Shown: piece after piece, positions 41,595 to 51,101 of the stretch
Layout: each line of letters opens with the position of its first letter
Numbering within the stretch: position 1 is the stretch's first letter
Assembly (NCBI RefSeq): GCF_000153805.1
Contig: NZ_DS022298.1
Location: forward strand, 256,616-320,615
Direction of reading: 5' to 3'
DNA from: Synechococcus sp. BL107
GTDB taxonomy: Bacteria; Cyanobacteriota; Cyanobacteriia; PCC-6307; Cyanobiaceae
Length of the DNA: 64,000 bases
Notes under the pieces: generated by a model
What the model saw: the letters and a program-made list of their open reading frames with translations, nothing else
What the model was told of the DNA's origin: nothing
The model's database searches: none
Made by a program: the position numbers and the translations under genes

Positions 41595-42005
41595 TCAGGC
41601 CAGCGCTGCCCGGATCAGCTCCACATCCCCCAAACCGAGCAAACGAATGAACACGGTGCTCAACACGCCGTAGGCGACGGCCCCCAACACAGCACTGGAC
41701 AGGCCATTTTTCAGACGGAACCCATCAATCAACGCCGCCGCCAGGCTGAACAAGATCACCGTGATCAGCCAATTGAACAGCCAGCTCACCGGCGCCAGCA
41801 ATCCGCCCAGGCTGGCCACAGCCCACGGCAACGCCAACAGCAGCTTTAACGGAACGATCAGCAGGGTCCCCAACAAGCCAATCAGCGCTGCAGAGCCGAG
41901 GGCCGTTGAAAAACTTGAAAGTTCCACCCCCAATGGCATCGCCGCCACAAGGAGAAGCACCAAGGCCCGAACCGGCCACTGCAACAGCCAGCCAATCGGA
42001 CCCAT
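41595..42005 (-). CDS. Phage-holin-IV-like (DUF360/PF04020-type) small membrane protein
   Basis: 136 residues with about four hydrophobic segments (VRALVLLLVAAMPLGVELSS, then ALIGLLGTLLIVPLKLLLAL, then LFNWLITVILFSLAAALIDG, then VLGAVAYGVLSTVFIRLLGL). The spacing and the conserved Asp-Gly-Phe near the third helix match the phage holin family IV proteins found widely in bacteria as housekeeping membrane proteins, not true holins. Function unknown. Between uvrB and the ycf23-like gene on the same strand. Confidence 0.65.
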   Translation of the reverse strand: MGPIGWLLQWPVRALVLLLVAAMPLGVELSSFSTALGSAALIGLLGTLLIVPLKLLLALPWAVASLGGLLAPVSWLFNWLITVILFSLAAALIDGFRLKNGLSSAVLGAVAYGVLSTVFIRLLGLGDVELIRAALA

Positions 42006-42043
42006 GGAGCTCCTTCAACCGTTGAAGCCAGGCTAGGCGCGGT

Positions 42044-42802
42044 TTAGACGCTGACCCGCACGGAAGAACTGAGGGCTTCCCGCAAGCCCCGCACCACGGC
42101 CACCATCGCCAGCTCATCGTTGAGGCGGTTCACCGCAGACCCAACACCAACACCAGCGGCACCGGCAGCGATCGCCATCGGCACCGTGATGGCGGAGAGC
42201 CCTGAAGCGCACAGCACTGGCACTGTCGACACACGACTGATGCTGTGGGCTGCGGCCAAGGTGGGAGCCGCCTTTTCGATCAGGCCAAGGCTGCCGGCAC
42301 TGAACGGCTTAGCGCTGGTACCGCCTTCGGTCTGAATCAGATCCGCACCGGCCGCTACCAAATCGATCGCCAGCTGCTCTTGTTCGTCCATTGGCAGCAC
42401 GTGGGGCACAGTGACACTCAGAACCACCTCAGGAAGAAGTGAACGGGTGCGACGGGTGAGCTCGAGCACCTCCGCTGCACCAAAAATCCGGCCCTCGGGA
42501 TAGAACGCATCGAAGTTGCCGATCTCCACCATTGCAGCACCTGCCTCAACAGCTGCGGGGAAGAGTTCAGGCTCCACCGATGACACACAAACCGGCACAC
42601 CACCGGACGCTTCGATGGCCAAGGCAACCAAGGCAGGATCACAGGCCACATCGATGAGGTCGGCCCCGCCATGGCCGGCAGCACCCGCCACACGACCGAT
42701 GCTGGCGGCATCAAAATTCATCAGGCCGGCGATCACCTTGAGGGTCGATCGCTGCTCGAGGCTGCGCTGTAGAGCGACGGGCAGTTGCTGAAGACGGGAC
42801 AT
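42044..42802 (-). CDS. Ycf23/DUF561 family protein
   Basis: 252 residues from the ATG at 42802 (MSRLQQLPVAL). It has a TIM-barrel-like pattern of repeated beta strands: LKVIAGLMNFDAASI, then ADLIDVACDP, then VCVSSVEPELFPAAVEAGAA, then VEIGNFDAFY and GADLIQTEGGTSAKP. The family is conserved in cyanobacteria and as plastid ycf23, without a firmly known function. A longer ORF from 42964 overlaps tilS and is less likely. It is divergent from tilS with a 33-base gap. Confidence 0.85.
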   Translation of the reverse strand: MSRLQQLPVALQRSLEQRSTLKVIAGLMNFDAASIGRVAGAAGHGGADLIDVACDPALVALAIEASGGVPVCVSSVEPELFPAAVEAGAAMVEIGNFDAFYPEGRIFGAAEVLELTRRTRSLLPEVVLSVTVPHVLPMDEQEQLAIDLVAAGADLIQTEGGTSAKPFSAGSLGLIEKAAPTLAAAHSISRVSTVPVLCASGLSAITVPMAIAAGAAGVGVGSAVNRLNDELAMVAVVRGLREALSSSVRVSV

Positions 42803-42835
42803 GGGACTGGACAGCGATGCCCTAATTCTCACACC

Positions 42836-43849
42836 GTGGAGGAAAGTCGCCTCCAATTGTTGTCCTGGACCCCCTGGCATCACCGGCTGCACCAACGGCT
42901 GCTCACATCCCCAGACCTGCTCCCCCAGGGCAAAACACTGGTGGTCGCGGTGTCGGGTGGCCAAGATTCGATGGCGTTATTGGGCCTGCTGCGGGATCTG
43001 ACGGCAGTGCACCACTGGACATTGGTGCTGTGGCACGGCGACCACCATTGGCATCCACACTCCAGCCAAATCGCCTCAGCGCTGAAACAGTGGTGTGACG
43101 ACCAAGGCCTAGCGCTGCAGGTCGAGACTGCCCCAGAGGAGCTGCCCCAAACGGAAGCCGATGCACGCAGCTGGCGCTACCGCTGCCTCACGCAGCTGAC
43201 CAACGCCAACGGAGCGGATGCGGTGACCGGTCACACCGCCAGCGATCGGGCGGAGACCCTGCTTCTGCAGGCCAGCCGCGGCAGTGATTTGGCCGGCCTC
43301 GGCAGCCTGCGCGCGGTGCGACCCCTTCAAGCCCATGCTCCGGAGGAAGCCCAGCTGCGCCGTCCACTCTTGGGTTTCAGCCGCAGCGAAACAGTTCAAA
43401 TTTGCAGCGATCTACAGCTGCCGATCTGGAACGACCCTGGCAACCAATCCACGGATTTCGCCCGCAACCGAATCCGCCACGAGGTGATGCCTGTGCTGGA
43501 GGAGCTCAACCCCGGCTGCAGCCGTCGCCTCGCCGACCTTGCTGAACGAATGTCCCAACTGCGGGACACACAACAAAATCTGGCGGCTTTAGCCCTCACA
43601 ACGCTGCAAAGCAACGAAGGACTGGATCGCAAAGCCCTGGGGCTGTTGCCCCAGCCGACGCGACGGCAACTGTTGGCCCAATGGCTGAATCAGCAAGGCG
43701 TTCCTGGACTGGATGCACCAACCCTGGAACAGCTAAGCCATCGGCTTCGTCAAGCAGCCCCAGCTGGCGAAGCCCACCTTCCGAAAGGCTGGATCCTTAG
43801 CTGGCAGGGCTCTGATCTGATCCTGCAGCCGCCCGCAGCAGGGCATTAA
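42836..43849 (+). CDS. tilS: tRNA(Ile)-lysidine synthase
   Basis: 337 residues from the GTG at 42836. LVVAVSGGQDSMALLGLL is the PP-loop (SGGxDS). LVLWHGDHHWHPHS and AVTGHTASDRAETLLLQ are the other N-type ATPase motifs, and NRIRHEVMPVLEELNP is the classical TilS segment. It converts C34 of tRNA-Ile(CAU) to lysidine so that it reads AUA. The C-terminal substrate domain is short. The 3' end overlaps the convergent cobH by 53 bases. An ATG at 42785 is in frame but would overlap the divergent gene. Confidence 0.95.
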   Translation: MEESRLQLLSWTPWHHRLHQRLLTSPDLLPQGKTLVVAVSGGQDSMALLGLLRDLTAVHHWTLVLWHGDHHWHPHSSQIASALKQWCDDQGLALQVETAPEELPQTEADARSWRYRCLTQLTNANGADAVTGHTASDRAETLLLQASRGSDLAGLGSLRAVRPLQAHAPEEAQLRRPLLGFSRSETVQICSDLQLPIWNDPGNQSTDFARNRIRHEVMPVLEELNPGCSRRLADLAERMSQLRDTQQNLAALALTTLQSNEGLDRKALGLLPQPTRRQLLAQWLNQQGVPGLDAPTLEQLSHRLRQAAPAGEAHLPKGWILSWQGSDLILQPPAAGH

Positions 43850-44447
43850 CGGCCGCAGCCACGAGTCCTGCACCGCCACGGGTGCCCTCCAGCCGAATCT
43901 GCGCCAAATCACTGTGAGCCAGATGGCGCTTGCTCTCAGGCACCCCAACAAACCCCACTGGCATGCCAATCACGAGGCTGGGCCTTGGTGAACCTTCCTC
44001 CACTTGCTTGAGCAACACCTCCAATGCTGTGGGAGCACTGCCAATCAGCACCAAAGGGGCAGGTTGCACAGCAGCGAGCTCCTGCCAGGCCAACCACAGC
44101 CCTGCCGCCGTTCGCGTCGACCCTGACGGAGCAAAGGATGGGGCCCACTCGAGCACCGTGCGCACGGAAGCGCCCAACGTGCGCTGCGCCATCGGCCGAA
44201 TCGCCGCGGCCGCCATCTCCGTATCCGTAAGAATCACCGCACCAGCTTGCAAAGCCGACAAGCCAGCCTCACAGGCGCCCTCACTAAAGCGCAGCAACTC
44301 AGCAATGGAGGGATCTCCACTGCTATGCACAAGGCGCTCCAACACCTCCTGCTCCAACGGCTGCAACCCGGTGTCTCCCAGCAACGCGCGAATCCTGCGG
44401 ATGCTTTCGGTAAAAATCGGGTGGTCTTGGGCCATCCCGGCCATCAT
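43797..44447 (-). CDS. cobH: Precorrin-8X methylmutase
   Basis: About 216 residues. DHPIFTESIRRIRALLG is the usual N-terminus of CobH/CbiC. GAVILTDTEMAAAAI is the conserved T-D-x-x-M segment, and GMPVGFVGVPESKRHL with GTRGGAG completes the pattern. It migrates the methyl from C11 to C12 to give hydrogenobyrinate in corrin-ring synthesis; marine Synechococcus make cobamides of this type. The exact start is uncertain (ATGs at 44465, 44447, 44444 and 44435). It is divergent from holA with almost no gap. Confidence 0.92.
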   Translation of the reverse strand: MMAGMAQDHPIFTESIRRIRALLGDTGLQPLEQEVLERLVHSSGDPSIAELLRFSEGACEAGLSALQAGAVILTDTEMAAAAIRPMAQRTLGASVRTVLEWAPSFAPSGSTRTAAGLWLAWQELAAVQPAPLVLIGSAPTALEVLLKQVEEGSPRPSLVIGMPVGFVGVPESKRHLAHSDLAQIRLEGTRGGAGLVAAAVNALLRAAAGSDQSPAS

Positions 44448-44453
44448 CGACCC

Positions 44454-45419
44454 ATGCCGATCCATTTGATCTGGGGAGATGACGCCGCAGCGCGGGATCG
44501 GGCCATCGATGGCTTGATCCAGAGCCGCGTGGATCCCAGCTGGAGCAGCCTCAACCTCAGCCGCCTCGATGGCGCCGAAACGGGCCAAGCCATCCAGGCG
44601 CTGGAAGAAGCACGAACCCCGCCTTTCGCCACAGGAGAACGCTTGGTGCTGCTGCAGCGCAGCCCCTTTTGCAACGGCTGCCCAAGCGAACTCGCCGACC
44701 GCTTCGAAGCCGCCCTTGAGCTGATTCCCGATAGCAGTCATCTCGTGCTGGTGAATCCCAGCAAGCCGGATGGACGGCTGAGAACCACGAAAACGCTGCA
44801 AAAGCGGATCAAACAAGGTCTGGACTTGGAGCAAAGCTTCCCCTTACCAACGGCTTGGGATGGGGCTGGGCAACGGCAGCTGGTGCAACGCACCGCAGAC
44901 GCTTTATCGCTCACGGTGAAACCAGACGCCATTGATGCCCTGGTGGAAGCGATCGGCACCGACAGCGCCCGATTGGAATCAGAGCTGCGGAAACTCTCCC
45001 TGCGCACCACCACAATCACCGCCGCCCTCGTGACGGAACTCGTGGGGGGGCGAGCCACCAATGCCCTTGCGGTGGGTGATGCCCTTCTAGATGGCAATGC
45101 GGGTGAAGCGATTGCCCGCTGGGATGCCCTGATCGAAGCGGGGGAGCCGGCCCTCCGCATCGTGGCCACCCTCACCGGCCAGATCCGAGGCTGGCTTTGG
45201 GTGAGCCTGCTCGAGCAACAGGGCGAACGCGATGTGGCCGTGATTGCCAAAGCTGCCGGCATTGGCAATCCCAAACGGATCTATGTGATGCGGAAGCAGC
45301 TGCAAGGCCGCCCACCCAAACGGTTTTTATCGCTGCTGGGACGACTTTTAGAGGTGGAGGCGCTACTCAAGCGGGGTGCCCTTCCGGGCAATGCCTTTCG
45401 AGACGGACTGCTGGGCTAA
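44454..45419 (+). CDS. holA: DNA polymerase III subunit delta
   Basis: 321 residues from the ATG at 44454 (MPIHLIWGDDAAARDRAI). The start resembles the delta N-terminus with a nucleotide-binding-like fold. EARTPPFATGERLVLLQRSP is the segment leading to the clamp-opening helix. The C-terminal collar domain (ALLKRGALPGNAFRDGLLG) is typical. The subunit loads the beta clamp with delta' and gamma/tau; dnaX is 12 kb away in this window. The ORF is open further upstream, overlapping cobH, but that part is unlike the family. Followed by lysC after 45 bases. Confidence 0.88.
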   Translation: MPIHLIWGDDAAARDRAIDGLIQSRVDPSWSSLNLSRLDGAETGQAIQALEEARTPPFATGERLVLLQRSPFCNGCPSELADRFEAALELIPDSSHLVLVNPSKPDGRLRTTKTLQKRIKQGLDLEQSFPLPTAWDGAGQRQLVQRTADALSLTVKPDAIDALVEAIGTDSARLESELRKLSLRTTTITAALVTELVGGRATNALAVGDALLDGNAGEAIARWDALIEAGEPALRIVATLTGQIRGWLWVSLLEQQGERDVAVIAKAAGIGNPKRIYVMRKQLQGRPPKRFLSLLGRLLEVEALLKRGALPGNAFRDGLLG

Positions 45420-45464
45420 TAGCCGCCACAGTGAGACAATCCCCTGCTGTTAGAGACCGCTGAA

Positions 45465-47270
45465 ATGGCCCTGCTGGTGCAGAAATTTGGCGGCACCTCC
45501 GTCGGCAGTGTCGAACGCATCCAGGCTGTGGCTCAGCGGATTGCCCGTTGCCGCGAAAACGGAGATGACGTGGTGGTTGTGGTGTCCGCCATGGGACACA
45601 CCACCGATGAGCTCACTGGGCTGGCGAACGCCTTAAACGCCTCTCCCGCTCAGAGGGAAATGGACATGTTGCTAGCCAGCGGTGAGCAGGTGTCTAGCGC
45701 TCTGCTCGCCATGGCTCTCCACAGCGAAGGTGTCGCTGCGGTATCGATGACGGGGCCTCAAGTGGGCATCGCCACGGAATCCACCCATGGCCGAGCCCGC
45801 ATTCTTGAAATCCGAACCGATCGAATCCGCAACCGCCTTAGCGAAGGGAAAGTGGCGGTGGTCGCCGGCTTTCAAGGCACCAGCACCAGCAGTGATGGCA
45901 TTCATGAAATCACCACCTTGGGCCGAGGCGGATCCGACACCTCAGCTGTTGCTTTAGCCGCAGCCCTGGGTGCCGATGCCTGCGAGATTTTCACCGATGT
46001 GCCCGGTGTCCTGAGCACGGATCCACGCAAAGTTGCGGATGCCCAGCTGATGGACAGCATCAGCTGTGATGAAATGCTCGAACTCGCCAGCTTGGGCGCC
46101 TCGGTGTTGCACCCTCGCGCTGTGGAGATCGCTCGAAACTACGGCGTGAATCTCGTGGTGCGATCCAGTTGGAGTGATGCTGCCGGCACCCGACTCACCA
46201 GCCGCACGGCTCGCCCGATTGGCCATGGCGGTCTGGAACTCGGAAGCCCCGTGGACGGGGTTGAGCAGGTGGATGGTCAAGCGATTTTGGCGCTGTCGCA
46301 AATACCCGATCAACCCGGCATTGCCGCCCGCCTGTTCGAAACCCTTTCGGATGCTGGGATCAATGTGGATCTGATCATTCAGGCCACCCATGAAGGCACC
46401 AGCAACGACATCACCTTCACCGTGAACGAGCCAGACTTGAACCAGGCCCGTGAGGTGACGCAAATCGTCCTCAACAGCCTGGGGGGTGAACTCTCCTCAG
46501 AGGGCGGCCTCACCAAACTGAGCATTCGTGGCGCCGGGATCATGGGGCGCCCCGGCATTGCAGCAAGCCTGTTCAATTGCCTATGCCAGCAAGGGATCAA
46601 CCTGCGCCTGATTGCCACCAGCGAAGTGAAGGTGAGCTGCGTGATTGCATCCAGCTCTGGACGCAAGGCTTTGCAAGCCGTACGTGAGGCCTTTGAAGTG
46701 GAGGACTCGCAGGTCGCCATCAATCCCCCCTTGAGCGGCGAAAACGAACCCGAAGTTCGCGGTGTTGCCCTCGATCGCGATCAAGTGCAACTGTCCGTAC
46801 GTCACGTCCCCGATCGCCCTGGTACCGCTGCTGCCCTCTGTTCTTCATTGGCCGACAACGGCATCAGCATCGATGCGATTGTCCAATCGGAACGTCAACA
46901 CGCCGATGGCTCCCGCGACATCAGCTTCATCCTGCGCAAAGAAGACCGTGCCCGGGCTGACGTTGCTCTCGCTCCCCTGCTCGCCCAATGGCCTGGCGCT
47001 GCTTTAGAGGACGGCGATGCGATTGCACGGGTGAGTGCTGTTGGTGCTGGGATGCGTGCAACCGCCGGCACCGCAGGACGGATGTTTCGGGCCCTCGCCG
47101 ACGCTCAGATCAACATTGGCCTCATCGCCACCAGTGAAATCCGCACGAGCTGTGTGGTGGCAGAAGACAATGGCGTCAAAGCCCTGCAAGTGGTCCATGC
47201 CTGCTTCGGGCTGGGTGGAGACAAACGGCATCAAGCGCAGGGCACAGCCTCACCGCTTGAAAAGACCTAA
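45465..47270 (+). CDS. lysC: Aspartokinase with duplicated ACT pair
   Basis: 601 residues. The kinase domain has MALLVQKFGGTSVGSVERI and TLGRGGSDTSAVALAAALGA. It is followed by four ACT-domain units: IPDQPGIAARLFETLSDAGI; IMGRPGIAASLFNCLCQQGI; VPDRPGTAAALCSSLADNGI; RATAGTAGRMFRALADAQI. The doubled regulatory pair is characteristic of cyanobacterial LysC and responds to lysine and threonine. It phosphorylates aspartate, the first step toward lysine, threonine and methionine. asd and dapA of the same pathway lie about 4 kb downstream on the other strand. Confidence 0.97.
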   Translation: MALLVQKFGGTSVGSVERIQAVAQRIARCRENGDDVVVVVSAMGHTTDELTGLANALNASPAQREMDMLLASGEQVSSALLAMALHSEGVAAVSMTGPQVGIATESTHGRARILEIRTDRIRNRLSEGKVAVVAGFQGTSTSSDGIHEITTLGRGGSDTSAVALAAALGADACEIFTDVPGVLSTDPRKVADAQLMDSISCDEMLELASLGASVLHPRAVEIARNYGVNLVVRSSWSDAAGTRLTSRTARPIGHGGLELGSPVDGVEQVDGQAILALSQIPDQPGIAARLFETLSDAGINVDLIIQATHEGTSNDITFTVNEPDLNQAREVTQIVLNSLGGELSSEGGLTKLSIRGAGIMGRPGIAASLFNCLCQQGINLRLIATSEVKVSCVIASSSGRKALQAVREAFEVEDSQVAINPPLSGENEPEVRGVALDRDQVQLSVRHVPDRPGTAAALCSSLADNGISIDAIVQSERQHADGSRDISFILRKEDRARADVALAPLLAQWPGAALEDGDAIARVSAVGAGMRATAGTAGRMFRALADAQINIGLIATSEIRTSCVVAEDNGVKALQVVHACFGLGGDKRHQAQGTASPLEKT

Positions 47271-47306
47271 GGCCCGATTACAAAGGAGAACCATCAACGT
47301 TCCGAC

Positions 47307-48083
47307 TTGAACGGCGATTTCCAGCAGACCTACCAAGCGGCAGAGCGCGCCTACGGCGGGGAAGATTACGAAACGGCGCATCACCTTGCCAGCGGTCTCC
47401 TCAAGCAATTGGAAGCTGAGATGAAAGCTGACGACGAGCTAGTCCGCGATGCAGTGCTCGGTTGGCAGGCCTTTGTGACCCTTCTGCTCGGCCACATCGA
47501 ACTGCATGGCCGACAACGACCTGATCAGGCAGCGGAGTATTACCAGCTCACCCTGGACTGCCAGCCCCAAGACACCCTGGCGGACTTGGCAAGACAGGGC
47601 CTCCAACGCAGTGAGAGCGCTCAACAAGAGTCTTTCAACACCAACGTTGACGAGCTCGGGGCGTCACCCCCAACCACTGACGAATCCTTCGCGGGATCGT
47701 TGCCATCAATGCTGCAAGATCCCTTTCTCAACAACGCTGCGCCCGCAACAACCCCTGGCCCAAGCCAATCCACGGCCATGCCATGGCTCACCGAGAACAG
47801 CTCCCTTCCACAAGCCAGGGAAACGCCTGCGCCTGCGCCAAAGCGCATGGCTAAGCCAGTTCACTCGAAACCGGAACTCTCAGAGCCGGTAACGACTCCA
47901 AACGACGAGCCACATCATCAGGAGCAACCTTTGCCTTTGCTCATCGCCGAAGAAAGTGTTGAAAGAGCCTGGTTAAGGGTCTCCATCACGACCGACAAAA
48001 CAAGGGTTGACTCAATCCCCATGGATCAAGCCAAACCCTCATCACGATTGAAGCGTTTATGGCAGGGCCTAAGCCGCAGCTGA
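47307..48083 (+). CDS. Conserved TPR-like protein with disordered C-terminal half
   Basis: 258 residues from a TTG. The first ~110 residues are helical and TPR-like (QQTYQAAERAYGGEDYETAH, then QAAEYYQLTLDCQPQDTLAD). The rest is Pro/Ser/Thr-rich and likely disordered, ending in a basic tail (SSRLKRLWQGLSRS). Function unknown. An AAGGAG lies 18 bases upstream of the TTG, a long spacing, so the start is uncertain. The 3' end overlaps rnj on the opposite strand by 15 bases. Confidence 0.65.
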   Translation: MNGDFQQTYQAAERAYGGEDYETAHHLASGLLKQLEAEMKADDELVRDAVLGWQAFVTLLLGHIELHGRQRPDQAAEYYQLTLDCQPQDTLADLARQGLQRSESAQQESFNTNVDELGASPPTTDESFAGSLPSMLQDPFLNNAAPATTPGPSQSTAMPWLTENSSLPQARETPAPAPKRMAKPVHSKPELSEPVTTPNDEPHHQEQPLPLLIAEESVERAWLRVSITTDKTRVDSIPMDQAKPSSRLKRLWQGLSRS

Positions 48084-50141
48084 ACGACGGCGGCGAGTGC
48101 GTCCAGCCGGCATCTCTTGCTCAGGCTCAGCTGTTTTCTCTACCTTTGCTGCCACCTTCGTGGCCACAGCGGTCGTGGCAGCAGGCGCAGCTACAGCAAC
48201 AGCGGGTGTTGCAACAGCCGTGGATGTTGCGACATCCGACGAGATGACGACAGACGCCGTTTTAGAAGGCGCGGCCACTGAGCTGCCATTCGCACGCACC
48301 GGTGCCGGTGGAGCACCATTGCGACGGACAACACCACGACCTGCACCACCACCGCGGTTACGGGAGGCAGGACGATCATCCGGCTCTGCATCGGCACGGC
48401 CCTTGTACTTAGGAGTTCCACCGGGGGCTGGTTGAACCAAGCACAGGATCAAGGGCTCCACCTGCAGTTCGCGACGCATGCGACGGCCGAGGCCCACCTC
48501 GACCTCGCGTTGAACACCCATCCAATCCACTTCAGGGGCCTTATCGCCGGTATTGCGAGAGAGCTGTTTCCAACGATTTTCCAGCACCCAGGTGATTTCT
48601 CGCTCAGTCCACAGCGACATCTTGCGGGCATCCGCCGTTGTGACCACACCGCGCAGGTTCACCCGGGGCGGTGCCACCATCGCGCCATCGGTACTGATCG
48701 CAGACAAAATCGTGACAACGCCGTCTTCTGCCAACTGCTGACGTTCCTTCAGAACGCGGGCATCAACGATGCCGTTGCGGGATTGATCGAGCAGTTCGAT
48801 ACCAGCTTTCACCGGATCTCCCTTTCTCAGGGATTCAGGGGTGAGTTCGACCACATCGCCGTTCTCAATAATCAAAGTGTTATTGACGGGCACTCCCATG
48901 GAATGGCCTGTTTTGGAGTGCTGCACAAGCATCCGGTGCTCCCCATGGACGGGAACAAAGAACTTGGGCTTGGTGAGAGCGAGCATCAGCTTTTGGTCTT
49001 CCTGGAAGCCGTGGCCAGACACATGAATGCCTTCGCCCTTGCCATAAACAACCTTGGCGCCAAGCATCATCAGCTTGTCGATCGTGTTCACCACAGAGAT
49101 GGTGTTCCCAGGGATCGGGCTAGCAGAGAAAATGATCGTGTCGGTGGTTTTCACCTTCACTTGCGGATGATCACCACGCGAAATCCGGCTTAGAGCAGCA
49201 AGGGGCTCACCCTGGCTACCGGTCATCAGCAACAACGTTTCACGATCAGGCACATCATTGATTTGCTTGATCGGTACAAACAGCTCATCGGGCGCCCGCA
49301 TGTAGCCCAATTCGCGGGCTTTAGCGATCACATTGAGCATGGAACGGCCCAATAGTCCGACCTTCCGGCCATTTTTCATCGCCAGCTCAAGAATCATCGA
49401 CACACGATGAATCGAGCTCGCGAAGGTGGTGACGATCACCCGACCATCGGCATTGGCAATGTGACGGTCGAGGTTGGGAAACACCGAGCGTTCTGGAGGA
49501 CAGAAACCAGGCACCTCGGCATTGGTGGAATCACTGAACAGGCAGAGAACACCCTTTTCGCCGTAATGGGCGAGGCGAGCCATATCAAAGTGCTCACCAT
49601 CCACCGGCGTGTGGTCGAACTTGAAATCACCGGTGAAGATCACCGTGCCCACCGGTGTGGTGATCGCCAGCGAAAAGCTGTCGGCCATCGAGTGGGTGTT
49701 ACGGATGAACTCAACAGAGAAATGCTGCCCCACCTTCACCACATCGCGGGGAGCGACGGTCTGCAGCGTGGTGCGGTCGGTGACGCCCGCCTCATCCATC
49801 TTTCCGGTGAGCATCGAAAGGGCCAGTCGGGGCCCATAGATCACGGGGATGTTGAAGTGCTTGAGGTGGTGGGCAATCCCACCGATGTGGTCTTCATGGC
49901 CATGGGTGACGATCATGCCGCGAATGCGTTTCTGGTTCTCACGCAGAAAGCTGGTGTCGGGCAGAACCACGTTCACCCCATGCATTCCATCACTGGGGAA
50001 TGCCAATCCGGCATCCACCAGCATCAGGTCGTCGCCGTACTCGAACACACAGGTGTTCTTGCCGATCTCATGCAGACCCCCCAGGGGGATGACCCGTAGG
50101 CAGGGCTCTTGTTCTTTGCCGGATCTCGCGTTGTAAGCCAT
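48069..50141 (-). CDS. rnj: Ribonuclease J
   Basis: 690 residues. The metallo-beta-lactamase domain has THGHEDHIGGIAHHL (HxHxDH, two zinc ions), the beta-CASP region follows, with VHGEHRMLVQHSKTGHSMGV as motif C. Beyond the catalytic part (~555) lies a tail of ~130 residues, rich in Arg-Gly then in Val/Ala/Thr, ending GRTRRRRSAAA. It would interact with RNA or partner proteins. It degrades and matures mRNA and rRNA by 5'-exo and endo activity. It follows dapA by 51 bases, so asd-dapA-rnj is likely an operon, as in other cyanobacteria. Confidence 0.96.
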   Translation of the reverse strand: MAYNARSGKEQEPCLRVIPLGGLHEIGKNTCVFEYGDDLMLVDAGLAFPSDGMHGVNVVLPDTSFLRENQKRIRGMIVTHGHEDHIGGIAHHLKHFNIPVIYGPRLALSMLTGKMDEAGVTDRTTLQTVAPRDVVKVGQHFSVEFIRNTHSMADSFSLAITTPVGTVIFTGDFKFDHTPVDGEHFDMARLAHYGEKGVLCLFSDSTNAEVPGFCPPERSVFPNLDRHIANADGRVIVTTFASSIHRVSMILELAMKNGRKVGLLGRSMLNVIAKARELGYMRAPDELFVPIKQINDVPDRETLLLMTGSQGEPLAALSRISRGDHPQVKVKTTDTIIFSASPIPGNTISVVNTIDKLMMLGAKVVYGKGEGIHVSGHGFQEDQKLMLALTKPKFFVPVHGEHRMLVQHSKTGHSMGVPVNNTLIIENGDVVELTPESLRKGDPVKAGIELLDQSRNGIVDARVLKERQQLAEDGVVTILSAISTDGAMVAPPRVNLRGVVTTADARKMSLWTEREITWVLENRWKQLSRNTGDKAPEVDWMGVQREVEVGLGRRMRRELQVEPLILCLVQPAPGGTPKYKGRADAEPDDRPASRNRGGGAGRGVVRRNGAPPAPVRANGSSVAAPSKTASVVISSDVATSTAVATPAVAVAAPAATTAVATKVAAKVEKTAEPEQEMPAGRTRRRRSAAA

Positions 50142-50192
50142 GAAAAAACGTAAGTGGAAAAACTGTTTGCGTAAGCCGTTAAGCCGGATCCG

Positions 50193-51101
50193 TCAGGTCT
50201 GACGAAGGGCAGACAGGGCAATGGACAAGTTGGTTTTCATGGCTTCAGGTAAGGAGGACAAAGGAGGACGAGGAGCACCGACAGACCACCCATTGATCTC
50301 GAGGGCAGCTTTGACAGGGATGGGATTCGTGGTGGCAAACAAGGCCTTAAACACAGGGATTAATTGCTCGTGCTGGGCGAGAGCAGCACCGACTTCGCCT
50401 TCGAAATAGGCATTAAGCATGGCCCGAATCTGCGGACCGGCCACATGACTCGCAACACTCACGACGCCAACAGCACCAACAGACAACATCGGCAAGGTGA
50501 GTCCATCATCGCCGCTGTAAATCGCGAGCCGTGAGCCGCAGGCCAAGCGCAGAGCGGTGACTTCCTCGGTGGTCCCGCTCGCGGCTTTGAAGCTGACGAT
50601 GTTGGGGCAATCCATCAAGCGAGCCACCGTTTCGGACTCGATATGACATCCCGTTCGTCCAGGAATGTTGTAAAGCATCAAAGGCAACGTGGGAGCCGCC
50701 TCCGCAATGGCGCGGAAATGACCTTCCAACCCCTCTTGCGGCGGCTTGTTGTAGTACGGAACGACGACCAAAGCGCCGTCGGCGCCAACGGCTGCCGCTT
50801 CTCGCGTGGCTTTCACGGCCTCAGAGGTGGAATTACTGCCAGTGCCCGCCAAAACCTGAGTCTCAGGACCAACAGCCTCTCGGACTGCTTCCAGCAACTT
50901 CAGCTGTTCATCCCAGCTGAGGGTGGGGGATTCACCTGTGGTTCCACACACCAATAGGCCATCCGATCCTTGCTCGACAAGATGACGGGCCAAACGAGCC
51001 GCCAACTGAAAATCAACCGCACCGCTGGAATCAAATGGGGTGACCATCGCCGTCACGATGCGGCCAAATGGTTGAGGGGAAAAGGAAGCGGAAAGAGTCA
51101 T
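50193..51101 (-). CDS. dapA: 4-hydroxy-tetrahydrodipicolinate synthase
   Basis: 302 residues. [34 protein letters not shown] (with the catalytic Tyr) and [14 protein letters not shown] (with the Schiff-base Lys) are the DapA motifs. It condenses aspartate semialdehyde with pyruvate, the first committed step to lysine and diaminopimelate for peptidoglycan. Its ATG overlaps the asd stop (TGATG), so the two consecutive enzymes of the pathway are translationally coupled. Confidence 0.98.
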   Translation of the reverse strand: MTLSASFSPQPFGRIVTAMVTPFDSSGAVDFQLAARLARHLVEQGSDGLLVCGTTGESPTLSWDEQLKLLEAVREAVGPETQVLAGTGSNSTSEAVKATREAAAVGADGALVVVPYYNKPPQEGLEGHFRAIAEAAPTLPLMLYNIPGRTGCHIESETVARLMDCPNIVSFKAASGTTEEVTALRLACGSRLAIYSGDDGLTLPMLSVGAVGVVSVASHVAGPQIRAMLNAYFEGEVGAALAQHEQLIPVFKALFATTNPIPVKAALEINGWSVGAPRPPLSSLPEAMKTNLSIALSALRQT